Below are positions 44,133-52,500 of a stretch of 64,000 bases of DNA, piece by piece. The stretch spans positions 1,096,316 through 1,160,315 of the forward strand of contig NZ_HG726020.1 in the NCBI RefSeq assembly GCF_000499785.1. The letters run 5' to 3'. The position numbers and the translations under genes were made by a program. This DNA comes from Bacteroides neonati (GTDB lineage: Bacteria; Bacteroidota; Bacteroidia; Bacteroidales; Bacteroidaceae). The notes beneath the pieces were generated by a model. It was not told the DNA's origin and did no database searches. It saw only the letters and a program-made list of their open reading frames with translations. Positions within the stretch are counted from its first letter, which is position 1. Each line of letters starts with the position of its first letter.

Positions 44133-44656
44133 TGCGTGTATTCATGACAATGCTCTGTTCACTTCTGACGGTCTGTTCTGTGTCCGCGCAGATCAGCCGC
44201 CAAGAGGGAACGGACGGGCAGGCGGCAATCTACCGACTGCCGCTTATGGAACGTGCTTTTTTATGCTGCCGCTACTTTGAAGGCTGGCACTCAGAAAAAC
44301 ACTACCCATACGTCGGTTGGGGTCACAAACTTTTGCCAAACGAGAAGTATTCGGCACGAACCATGACAAAACGGGATGCGGATGAACTTTTGCGGAAAGA
44401 CCTGCGCAAATTTGTCGCCATGTTCCGTAAATTCGGGGTTGATTCGATTTTGCTTGGCACGTTAGCTTACAATGTGGGACCGGCGAAGCTGTTAGGCAGC
44501 AAAACAATCCCCAAAAGCACCTTAATCAAGAAGCTGGAAGCTGGTGACAGGAACATCTACCGTGAGTATATAGCCTTCTGCAACTACAAAGGAAAACGCC
44601 ACGCCATGCTGCTCAAACGGAGAAAGGCGGAGTTTGCGCTGTTGTATATCCCATAA
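44129..44656 (+). CDS. Phage-type lysozyme (GH24) with signal peptide
   Basis: 175 residues: signal peptide (LCSLLTVCSVSAQ), then the catalytic region FEGWHSEKHYPYVGWGHKL (Glu of FEG as the general acid) and LGTLAYNVGPAKLLGS, as in GH24 muramidases. It probably opens peptidoglycan for the mating channel. Terminal gene of the tra operon, coupled to traQ by ATGA; a terminator follows in 20 bp. Confidence 0.88.
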   Translation: MMRVFMTMLCSLLTVCSVSAQISRQEGTDGQAAIYRLPLMERAFLCCRYFEGWHSEKHYPYVGWGHKLLPNEKYSARTMTKRDADELLRKDLRKFVAMFRKFGVDSILLGTLAYNVGPAKLLGSKTIPKSTLIKKLEAGDRNIYREYIAFCNYKGKRHAMLLKRRKAEFALLYIP

Positions 44657-44675
44657 AAGGACTGACAAAACTGGC

Positions 44676-44710
44676 AAAAGACGTGCCATATTTAACTTGG
44701 CACGTCTTTT
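44676..44710 (+). terminator. Terminator of the tra operon
   Basis: AAAAGACGTGCCA pairs with TGGCACGTCTTTT: a 13-bp perfect stem with a 9-base loop, closing in T-rich sequence. Confidence 0.9.
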
Positions 44711-45047
44711 GCTCTATCACTTGATAGATTATCGTAGGATTTTCTCGTTAATTGACATCGTTGAGCCATTTTTGCCTATCGGTTTCCAAATAACACTTCA
44801 AGTTGTAAGTGTTGTGAGAGCAATACAAAACATAGTTATTAACCATAAAAAGTATAGCGAAATTATGAAGAAAGTATTTAGGAAAATTCAGAAAGGAACA
44901 ACAAAAATGATTGAACGTATCAAATCGTTGGGGGAAATGGAGACGAAGCAGAAATGTGTAGTTCAACGGTTCGAGATTATCATTCCCCTCCACCAAAAAA
45001 TAACGACCCAATATATAGCCTCCGCAAGTTTTACTTGCGGATTTTTT
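44711..45047 (+). other. Non-coding interval, possible small RNA with its own terminator
   Basis: Between the tra terminator and a second perfect terminator (TCCGCAAGT ttt ACTTGCGGA, T6 at 45042-45047) lie about 310 bases with an inverted repeat AACACTT/AAGTGTT (44792-44813) and a near -7 box CATTTTTG (44767-44774). A frame from ATG 44865 to 45110 (81 residues) runs through the terminator and has no recognisable features, so I treat it as doubtful. A short RNA is one possibility. Confidence 0.35.
45021..45047 (+). terminator. Perfect terminator hairpin in the interval before the minus-strand operon
   Basis: 9-bp stem, 3-base loop, then TTTTTT. On the minus strand the same stem could end the operon that finishes at 45144. 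A further stem, GGACAAAG / CTTTGTCC, lies at 45062-45093. Confidence 0.8.
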
Positions 45048-45143
45048 AGTTATCGCAGATTGGACAAAGGTTTCTTTGCTACTTTCTTTGTCCGCCATCA
45101 TGCTCACTGAAAGAAAGTAGGGCGGCTCTCGCCGCCCCGCCAC

Positions 45144-45452
45144 TCAAAAGCGTGTGTAAAGTCCCGTCACCATCGTGAACATTTCCTCCAGCATATCAAA
45201 ATAGATACCCTCGTGTACGGCAATGTCCTTTGTCTTGCACTCAAAGGTCTTTTTGCTGAACGTCCTGCGGTAGAAGCGCATATTGTAGAGGTCTGCCCCT
45301 TCGTCATAGATGATGTCAAGGCGGTTGGCACTTGTTTTGTTCCTTGCAAGGCTCATCCGTAAGCCGTTGCCCATATCTATGAAATCACGGCTACCTGTCA
45401 TGGCGGTGAAGCGTTTTCCGCCTATCTGCTGTAATATCGTCTTGGCTATCAT
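45144..45452 (-). CDS. Conserved hypothetical protein of the ICE right-end operon
   Basis: 102 residues from ATG 45452 (MIAKTILQQIGGKRFTAMTG). It shows alternating beta and helical stretches with SLARNKTSANRLDIIYDEGA in the middle and no catalytic motif that I recognise. Last gene of the minus-strand operon starting at 48489; frame and codon use fit its neighbours. Function unknown. Confidence 0.65.
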   Translation of the reverse strand: MIAKTILQQIGGKRFTAMTGSRDFIDMGNGLRMSLARNKTSANRLDIIYDEGADLYNMRFYRRTFSKKTFECKTKDIAVHEGIYFDMLEEMFTMVTGLYTRF

Positions 45453-45505
45453 ATCTTTTGTTTTTAGGGTTTTAAGTATTGGCGGTGCGGACACCGCCAT
45501 CCCGT

Positions 45506-45751
45506 TCAAAATTCTCGCATTTCGGAAATGGGGGTCTGCCGTTGTAGCCACTCTTTCACACATTCCATATTGTACTCGCTCGTGATGACTGCCGTATGGC
45601 TGTCGGTGGCGGTGAAACGTGTGCTTTCGTAATCATCTATCCACCCCTTGAGGGTGTCCGTTCCCCACGCTCCGGTATCGTCAAAGATACCGTCCAATGC
45701 CGTGATAGGTTCGCTGAACTTGACTATCAGCGTTTGATAGGTCGTGTTCAT
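45506..45751 (-). CDS. Small hypothetical protein
   Basis: 81 residues from ATG 45751 (MNTTYQTLIVKFSEPITALD). Acidic, containing TRFTATDSHTAVITSEYNME. Its start overlaps the stop of the DUF3873 gene in an ATGA, which supports translation. No known domain. Confidence 0.65.
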   Translation of the reverse strand: MNTTYQTLIVKFSEPITALDGIFDDTGAWGTDTLKGWIDDYESTRFTATDSHTAVITSEYNMECVKEWLQRQTPISEMREF

Positions 45752-45981
45752 AGTCTGTCCTCCTTTCCCTTCTTTGCGTTCAGCCACTTGTCCCGTGCGG
45801 CTCGGCACTCGTCCAACGTGGGTTTGACACAAGAGAACAATTCTCTGTCTATGGGGTGGCGGTAGTCGTACTGCACAAGTGTCCGCCTGCGTCTTCCGAT
45901 ACCCGATTGGAAACGCTCGTATTTCTCCGTACCTGCTTCCGCGCAGGTGCTTACTCCGTTGATGGTCATTCGTGTTGTCAT
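45748..45981 (-). CDS. DUF3873 family protein
   Basis: 77 residues with MTINGVSTCAEAGTEKYERF and a C-terminal CRAARDKWLNAKKGKE segment, the DUF3873 pattern found in Bacteroides conjugative elements. Coupled to the downstream small gene. Function unknown. Confidence 0.72.
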   Translation of the reverse strand: MTTRMTINGVSTCAEAGTEKYERFQSGIGRRRRTLVQYDYRHPIDRELFSCVKPTLDECRAARDKWLNAKKGKEDRL

Positions 45982-46000
45982 AATGTTGCTTTTTAGATGG

Positions 46001-46258
46001 TTAAAAATGTACTGACAGAACTCTGTTCTTCATCACCATTTCGGGGTTGCTTGTGTAGCGTTGGTGCAGGTAGAAATGGTGTGAGCCGAAGCCGTAAAGG
46101 AAAAACTTGTCAAGTTCGTGCTTCTCGGCAAACTCCTTTACGCTCTTTCTCAATTCCCCCTCACTCGTTGTGAGAGTGAGGAGGTTCACAAATTCAAGGA
46201 ACATCGTGGGGATTGCATCATCCCACACACAAATCATACTTTCAATTCTTACTTCCAT
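46001..46258 (-). CDS. Small hypothetical protein
   Basis: 85 residues from ATG 46258 (MEVRIESMICVWDDAIPTMF), with LRKSVKEFAEKHELDKFFLY and GFGSHHFYLHQR. It lies 19 bp from the DUF3873 gene and 24 bp from the PcfJ-like gene in the same orientation. No known domain. Confidence 0.65.
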   Translation of the reverse strand: MEVRIESMICVWDDAIPTMFLEFVNLLTLTTSEGELRKSVKEFAEKHELDKFFLYGFGSHHFYLHQRYTSNPEMVMKNRVLSVHF

Positions 46259-46282
46259 ATCAATGTTGTTTTAGGGGTTATG

Positions 46283-47614
46283 CTATGCCGCTTTCATCCG
46301 CTCACGGATAAGGTTGGCGTTCTTGTTCACAAGGTCTATGATGCGCTCGTGATATTCGGTGTCCTGGTTGTGCTTGCCGTGGCACTGCACCACTTCGAGG
46401 GTTCGCAAGTCCACCTCTACGGTTTCAATAATCTCATCGCCAATCCTTGCCGATAGTATGAGGGTGTCGGCTTTCTTGTAGTATCCACTGCCAAACACGC
46501 AGATGCCCTGCGTCTTGCCCTCGTTGTAATACTCGTCTATGCTTTCAAGCACCTTGACGATTATTTCCTCGTCCGTGATTACCAAGCCGAAGAATTTGGA
46601 TTTGTTGGCGATGAAATCCTCCGCATCTTTCTTTCGTTGGAGTTGTCGCTGTTGCTCACGCTCACGCCTTTCAATCTCCCAACGGCGTTGCTCTGCGGCT
46701 CTTTCCTTCTCGTGTATGGCTTCAATTTTTCGGGTTGCGTTGTCGTGTGCCGCCATGAAATCTTCGGGACAGATGTTCTTCGGGTTACGGAGGTCTTGAC
46801 CGAGTTTTTTGAGCATACGCAGATAGTCGCACCACATTGAGAGGTTGTCTATCTGATACTTGTGACGCTTGGCAATCAGATATGATGCCCAACATTCATC
46901 GGCAGTACGGGTATTGAAAAGAAAGTGTTTCATGACCTCAATCTCACCGCCTTTCATAAGGGTTTCAATTCTTGGGTCTGAAAGCAAGGCTTTGAAAAGA
47001 CGCACGGGGGAGATGCCGTGGAAATCGCCCTTGAAGCCGTTACGTCTGAGTTGGGGCAATATCCTCATCTTTGGATATGCACAGCTTCTTGCCACCACAT
47101 CATCGTATAGGCTGTTGTGCGGTCTTACCTCCATATCGCTGCCTAATGCCCACACATCGCAATAGCAGAAAAGGAAGCCACGGAGCAACGCCATGTCCGT
47201 AACCTTGCCGTCGGGTGAAATCCAACGCTGCACGACCTCGTGGCAGTAGAAACGCATCGGTTCGCCTTTCCTGCTCTCGCATCTGACCTGCGCCACGCGG
47301 ATTACCTGATACCCTTTGCAGGTGGTTATCACGCTGAAATTCTGCGTTTCCTTGTAGATGCGTCTGCGTGTGTCCTGCACTTTGAGTTCGGCATGGCATT
47401 TGGGGCAGGTGCAGCCTTCAAGGGTGTCGCATAGTCCGCTGTCGCTGTGCCACTCGTGACCGCAGTCGGAACAGGTGATGTTCCCTTTCTTGGTGCGGTA
47501 GCCGATATGCTCAACGCAGTGGCGGTATGCCCAATCTATTTGTGTCGCTGATATGGGGCGAAGGTTGGCGGAAAGTCTTGCCACCTCTTTCTGTATCTTG
47601 GTCTTCGGTTTCAT
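46283..47614 (-). CDS. PcfJ-like protein
   Basis: 443 residues. Near the N-terminus two CxxC pairs form a zinc-ribbon-like element (CSDCGHEWHSD ... CTCPKCHAEL); then beta-rich repeats, PHNSLYDDVVARS, and a long charged coiled coil (about 300-345, EKERAAEQRRWEIERREREQ). The overall pattern is that of PcfJ, named from the enterococcal plasmid pCF10 and widespread on conjugative elements, without a known role. Overlaps the PcfK-like gene in an ATGA. Confidence 0.8.
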   Translation of the reverse strand: MKPKTKIQKEVARLSANLRPISATQIDWAYRHCVEHIGYRTKKGNITCSDCGHEWHSDSGLCDTLEGCTCPKCHAELKVQDTRRRIYKETQNFSVITTCKGYQVIRVAQVRCESRKGEPMRFYCHEVVQRWISPDGKVTDMALLRGFLFCYCDVWALGSDMEVRPHNSLYDDVVARSCAYPKMRILPQLRRNGFKGDFHGISPVRLFKALLSDPRIETLMKGGEIEVMKHFLFNTRTADECWASYLIAKRHKYQIDNLSMWCDYLRMLKKLGQDLRNPKNICPEDFMAAHDNATRKIEAIHEKERAAEQRRWEIERREREQQRQLQRKKDAEDFIANKSKFFGLVITDEEIIVKVLESIDEYYNEGKTQGICVFGSGYYKKADTLILSARIGDEIIETVEVDLRTLEVVQCHGKHNQDTEYHERIIDLVNKNANLIRERMKAA

Positions 47615-48027
47615 AAGCCTAAATCAAATAATGAGGGTTGGGGTTGGTTTTCTTTTCTCGCTGACGGTCTGTGGCGGTTCTGCAACTTGCGGAGTTCCTC
47701 CTCTTGGTATTTGCGGACAGCGTTCTGACGTGCCTCCGCCTTTTCCTCTGCCGTGAGTTTCACAACGTGGTTCACAACCACTTGGCAGTCCATCGGTTTG
47801 CCCACCTCTATCTCGTTTTCCTCATAGTAGTGGATGGCTTGCCCGAATATCTCTCCGTCCGTGAAACCGTTGCAACCGCTTTTCTGCACATAGTTCAGAA
47901 TGTGGGTCACGCACTCGTCCATGTTCTTGGCAGGGTTGCGGTACTTCTTTGCAAATAGCGCATCTTCCTCCGCACGCTGTTCCAAGTACATATATATCGT
48001 TCTCTTGAAATGGTCTGTTCCTTTCAT
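47611..48027 (-). CDS. PcfK-like protein
   Basis: 138 residues: MKGTDHFKRTIYMYLEQRAE, a central ILNYVQKSGCNGFTDGEIFG segment, and a charged C-terminus. PcfK-like proteins accompany PcfJ on conjugative elements. Translationally coupled to PcfJ here, so the two may act together. Confidence 0.8.
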   Translation of the reverse strand: MKGTDHFKRTIYMYLEQRAEEDALFAKKYRNPAKNMDECVTHILNYVQKSGCNGFTDGEIFGQAIHYYEENEIEVGKPMDCQVVVNHVVKLTAEEKAEARQNAVRKYQEEELRKLQNRHRPSARKENQPQPSLFDLGL

Positions 48028-48040
48028 ATCGCTGTCATTT

Positions 48041-48262
48041 TTAGATTATCTGTTTCAGTATCTCTCTCCAATAGGTCGGCTCTACCTCGCTGAGAAGGAA
48101 GTCCATGAAATCCCTCCGTGCGTCCTTGTTCAGTTCGTGGTACAATCTTCGGAAAGTTTCAAAATTGCCGTTGATGTACGTTTCCACCATATACACGAAG
48201 ATGTTGTCCACCTCGTAATATCTGCACTGCTGCGCTGCCGTCTTGCTGTTTCTTTTTGCCAT
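48041..48262 (-). CDS. Small hypothetical protein
   Basis: 73 residues from ATG 48262 (MAKRNSKTAAQQCRYYEVDN), helical (FVYMVETYINGNFETFRRLY). It begins 11 bp after the membrane protein gene and lies 13 bp before the PcfK-like gene. No known function. Confidence 0.65.
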   Translation of the reverse strand: MAKRNSKTAAQQCRYYEVDNIFVYMVETYINGNFETFRRLYHELNKDARRDFMDFLLSEVEPTYWREILKQII

Positions 48263-48273
48263 GTCGGTAAGGG

Positions 48274-48489
48274 TTAAAGGGTGAATAACCAAAGGATGAA
48301 GCCAAAGAAGGCAATGGTGGAAAGGATAGCCACGATTACACCTATCGCCACTCGGAACACTCCGTTTACAATCTCTCTGATGATGCCCCAAAGGATGCCG
48401 AACACCCCGAAGGCGGTGCGCATCATCAAGCCGCATATCGCCAACCCGATGTGTTGCGCCATTTGTCTGAAATTTGCCGTTGCCGTCAT
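48274..48489 (-). CDS. Small two-span membrane protein
   Basis: 71 residues with two hydrophobic stretches (HIGLAICGLMMRTAFGVFGI and VIVAILSTIAFFGFILWLFT). First gene of the minus-strand operon. An imperfect -7 box (TAGTTTG on the minus strand, near 48555) lies upstream. Function unknown. Confidence 0.65.
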   Translation of the reverse strand: MTATANFRQMAQHIGLAICGLMMRTAFGVFGILWGIIREIVNGVFRVAIGVIVAILSTIAFFGFILWLFTL

Positions 48490-49140
48490 ATCTTCGCTGT
48501 TTTTGATTTTTTTGTTTTTAATGCGGATTCAAGAGCTGAGGGAGTTGAGTTTCAAACTATCTTATCTGCCTCTCGTTTATCCGACATTTTTTTTATGCGT
48601 CTTTCTGTCGCATCGGTCGTTTTCGTTTCGGGTGCTTGAAAAGGTAGGGATTAGGGAATGCAAGGTTTTTCGGTCAAAATACTACCCGCAGGGCTGGAGA
48701 TTTTTACCGAAAACAGGAGGCTTGACCTTGCTTTCCCGTCCAATCCCGGAATTACCTTTGCGCCCAGAACGAAAATGACTGACTGATGCGGCTTACTGAA
48801 AGGCGCAAAATGGAGGTAAACGAAAACAGAGGCAGATTGTGTAGAAAAAAACTTCAGGGGAAAATCCGTAAAAAAAAGAATCACCAAAAGGAAAAAGACA
48901 TCACCGGAAGCGTGAAAAGGGCAAACCACAACAAAGGAAGTATGATTGTTTCCGATCCGACGGAACTTGTTCAGCCGGGTGGCAACAATCATTCTTCCCG
49001 GTTTGTCCGGCTGTGTGTGGGCGCCTGTTTCATTCATGGGGCAGGCTGACACACTCTGCATTCACTTTCCGCTTCCGGCAAAAGAGACAGCGAAAAAAGA
49101 AAAATCATTTGAAAACCCGTAAAAGCACCTCTTGGCATAG
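48490..49140. other. Right-end region without a secure gene
   Basis: A plus-strand frame at 48786-49049 (87 residues, Lys/Arg-rich start) is the only candidate and I give it low weight. Within it ATGATTGTT (48942-48950) and AACAATCAT (48984-48992) form an inverted repeat, which argues for structural rather than coding DNA. Confidence 0.4.
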
Positions 49141-49150
49141 GCGCAAAAGA

Positions 49151-49206
49151 AAGGGGCATTGCTTCATCTGTCTAAACATCGTTTAGGCGTGAGGCAATGC
49201 CCTTTT
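49151..49206 (+). terminator. Large terminator-like hairpin near the right end
   Basis: GGGCATTGC (49154-49162) pairs with GCAATGCCC (49194-49202), an inner CTAAAC/GTTTAG stem closes the loop, and TTTT follows. It may insulate the element from the chromosome. Confidence 0.65.
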
Positions 49207-49216
49207 CTCCAGCTAT

Positions 49217-49282
49217 GCGGTAGTCGGCACACGTTTGTTCCAAACTCGTTTTGGGCAATGGTGTGCCGACGGACAATACCGC
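49217..49282. repeat. Long interrupted inverted repeat near the right end
   Basis: GCGGTA-GTCGGCACAC (49217-49232) pairs with GTGTGCCGAC (49261-49270) and, after a 6-base bulge, TACCGC (49277-49282). This gives 16 base pairs around a 28-base loop, 11 bp after the previous hairpin. It may be a folded RNA or a single-strand DNA structure. Confidence 0.6.
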
Positions 49283-49381
49283 TTTTACGGAAAATTCTTA
49301 TGAATGAGGGGATAAAAAACGGGAGTTTATATCAAAATCTCGAATTAAATAGCTACTTTTGCATACGAAGAGTTCTTTGAA

Positions 49382-49497
49382 GGTTACGCAACGCGCAGAA
49401 GGATAATGCAGTAGATAACTAACTAAATCGTAACCTATTACTATCAAGAGCAATTAACCTACGCTCATTTCCAATAAATTACACTCTTTTCGTAACT
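49382..49497. other. Candidate integrase arm sites at the right end
   Basis: GGTTACG at 49382-49388, CGTAACC at 49429-49435 and the near match CGTAACT at 49491-49497 repeat the 7-mer found at the left end (472-478, 565-571). Their spacing relative to attR fits arm-type binding sites of IntDOT or Xis proteins. TACTTTTG at 49354-49361 is an exact -7 match that could start transcription toward the chromosome. Confidence 0.4.
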
Positions 49498-49504
49498 TCT
49501 CCAA

Positions 49505-49514
49505 GCAAAGATAC
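49505..49514 (-). other. attR core of the CTnDOT-like element
   Basis: GTATCTTTGC on the minus strand, the second copy of the GTAnnTTTGC pattern in the same orientation as attL (329-338). It lies 50 bp beyond the 3' end of the alpha-2-macroglobulin gene. Joining this site to the flank left of 329 recreates a promoter-like sequence ahead of the DUF1573 gene. Confidence 0.72.
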
Positions 49515-49563
49515 GAATTTACGCTAAGTTTTGGGCACGTATCGGATGGATAGTGCCCAAAAA

Positions 49564-52500
49564 TTACTTCACGATTATTTGCATCCCCCGCGAATGAGCC
49601 ACAAACTCAGGGGCATAAGCACTCTGAATCGTAGCCAGACCGGTTTCGTACGTGCCAGCCCTACTAACACGATAGCCCGATTCGAGCACATATACTCCTT
49701 TATTCAATTCGTCAAAAAAGAAGTTGGTCGAAGCGTCTTTGCTATCCATATAATATCCCAACCCGTTGGACCATTGGTAGCCCGACAGACTAAGAACAGG
49801 TTCCATACAGGCAGCGAACTGATCTTTCAACTGAACAAACTGCATTGTGCGATCCAAACGGATGGTAAGGCGGGATACCACCTTATCGCCAATAGCCAAA
49901 GGCATACCCGGAGTAAGAGGCTCCAGTTGACGAACCTTATTCGTCACTCTCTCTACATAAAGTTTCTTCTCTACGGCCAACTCTCCACCTTGTTCACCGA
50001 CCCGATCGATCGCTTCCAAATACTGTCCGTATACCGCGCCCCAAGCGATGCCGCTGCTGTTCTTCTCCACAGTAATGCGTCGGGCATCGACTACCTTGGA
50101 ATCGGTAAATGTCTTTTTAATATAATCCAGTCCCGGAATGGCTCCTTGCGAAGCATTCGTTTCCATGACCTGACCGCCAATCGTTATACGTACATTGCCC
50201 TGATCGGCAAGCAGATTCACTCCGGTACTGAGCAGACCATACACCGCATCGACCGTAGCTACCGGCGAGCTCCACTGTTGTGTCTGCTTCTGTCTGAGCA
50301 ACCATATTTTCATTCCTTCGACTACGGCCGGGTCTTTGCTTACCTGTTCGAAAGCCTCCATAACTGCCACATGGGCGGGAATCTGAAGATCGTTCCAACG
50401 GGTAGGCACACCCGAACGGGCAAATGAAAGTCCCTGATCGGGCATAGGCACCAAGTGTTCTTTGAGAGAAGCCATAAAGGCATTAGCCTGCTTCGATTGC
50501 CCGGATTGCTTCAAGATAACCGCTGCCATCGCTTTATCGCGCATGTTAATGGTAGATAACATAGCAGGCAGTTGCCCCAAGAAATAGCGGTAAGCCTCTC
50601 TGTTATCCTCGGGAACCGACTCGTTAGACAGGGCTATGAGATAGAGATACTTCAACGTAGTCGCAGACAATCCTGTCTGTTTTCCTCCTTGCTCCTCAGC
50701 CTTGCGAATCGCTTTATACTCCTCCAATGCTTGGCGATGCAGGTAGCCGAAAGCCGATTGCTGCATCGCTTGTGCCTGCGCATCGAGGGGTTGCCCCGTA
50801 AGCATAGCTAAACGCACATTCGTTTCGACCACAAAATCGGTTATGAAGATGCTTCCTCTCATGCCTTTGTACCAAGACCAAGAGCCATCGGCCAACTGCA
50901 ATTCTTTGAGTTTGGCCAGTGCGGTAAAGTTGTTGTTGCGAATATTATTGAGATCGAACAAGGTACCGATACGCTCTTGTTGTTGCTGTTCGGTCTGTGC
51001 CTGCATCACCCACGGTGATTCGGCCAACAGAATATTCTTCACCTCCTGATTCTTTTGGAGGTTGCTCAGGAAAGTCTCTTTCGTACCTCCGCTACGCTTC
51101 CAGTTCTCGAACAGTGTACGAATGCGGGGCTGACTGTTCATGATATAAGAAGCCAGTGTATTGGCGTAGTGCATCGATGCCCAGTCAATGGCGTTATCGC
51201 TTTGCGGTTGAGCAAGCGATGGAAGTGCCTGTACGGCATACCAAGCAGGATTGCCTGTGAACTCGACAGTCAGTCGGCGGTTCGTAGCCGAAGAGCTGTG
51301 ACGGTTAAACAGGCTGTCAAGACCGAAGGTTCGCTTCTCTTTTCCATTCATTACCATCGGCACGGTTTCAGTTAGATTCACCTTATTGCTCAATACGGGT
51401 ATCAACTGCTGTTCGCCATCGCTAAACGTACCTCCATCGGCTACCATACGGCAACCCAGCAAATCGTATGCATTGCTAACGGTAAAACCGAAGGTTACCG
51501 AAGTCGTCTTTCCGGCTTCAACGGCAAAGGGTTGTTTGAGTGTACGAATCACCTTATCCGTCATCGGATCGAAAAGAATAAAGGTGGTTACACCATTCAT
51601 ATTCTTTCCGGTGAGGTTTGCAATGGAGGCTGCCACCGTTGTTTGGTCGCCTACACGAACAAAGCGAGGCAGATTGGGCGTAATCATAAACTCTTTGCTG
51701 GTAGTAGCCTCAGCATTGAGCATGCCCGTAAGCATTCCTTTTGTATGGGCATAACCGCGGAAGTTCCAGCGGGTCAAGCTCTGAGGCATGGTGAAGGAGA
51801 AAGCAATCTCTCCTTGCTCATTGGTGCGCAACTGCGGATAGAAGAAGGCCGTTTCGGCAAAGTTCGTGCGCAGCTCGTTATCGGCCTCAGGTAGTGTTTG
51901 ATCGACTGTACCGGCCGGGCTTTCTTCGATTACATCGGCATAAGCCTCTCGTTCAGACATCACGCCGGAGAGCTTACCGGCAAGTGGCAGATCGGCATTT
52001 CCTTTCATCAGCGAGGCTCCACGTACTACAACCTGATTATCCATGCTCGAACAAGCAAAAATCACAGACTCATCCAATCTTTGTTCAGGCAGAGCGAAAC
52101 GGTCATAAATCAGTTCGGGCACAGTAAAGGTTTTCATCGGAAAGTCATAATAGAATTGATTATCGCGTGCATATCCTTCCATCCACCGAACCGAAGGCAA
52201 TGGCAGATAATAATAGAGTTGCAGTGACTGCCGCTGGCTCCATATCTTATCGAGCGAAGCATCATACATGGTAGCCAGCATCTCGGCTGCTGCCGGCAAT
52301 GCCTGTGGAGTACGAATGGTCAGTTTCCACTCCTCCTGTCCACCGGGGCGGAGTTTATCGCGGAATACATCCCATTTCAAGGTTAGATTTTTATCCGCCA
52401 AACGTCGACGCAATTCTACTTGCCGACGGTATACCTCTTGATCTTTTACAAAACAGAAACTGATGGTCAAGCCGTCTCCGTAAGATTCGAGATAAGGATA

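Noticed and set aside
44865-45110. 81-residue gene downstream of the tra operon
   Set aside because: The frame passes through a perfect terminator hairpin and has no family features.
46283-47614. CRISPR array or Cas gene in the right-end operon
   Set aside because: No spaced direct repeats of CRISPR type were seen anywhere in the window, and no Cas motif is present.
48786-49049. Plus-strand 87-residue gene at the right end
   Set aside because: Lys/Arg-rich low-complexity start, no ribosome-binding site, no recognisable domain, and an inverted repeat inside it; not supported well enough.
49354-49361. Right junction of the element at CTACTTTTGC
   Set aside because: It resembles the att pattern but is in the opposite orientation to attL and has the wrong first base; 49505-49514 gives a proper direct repeat.
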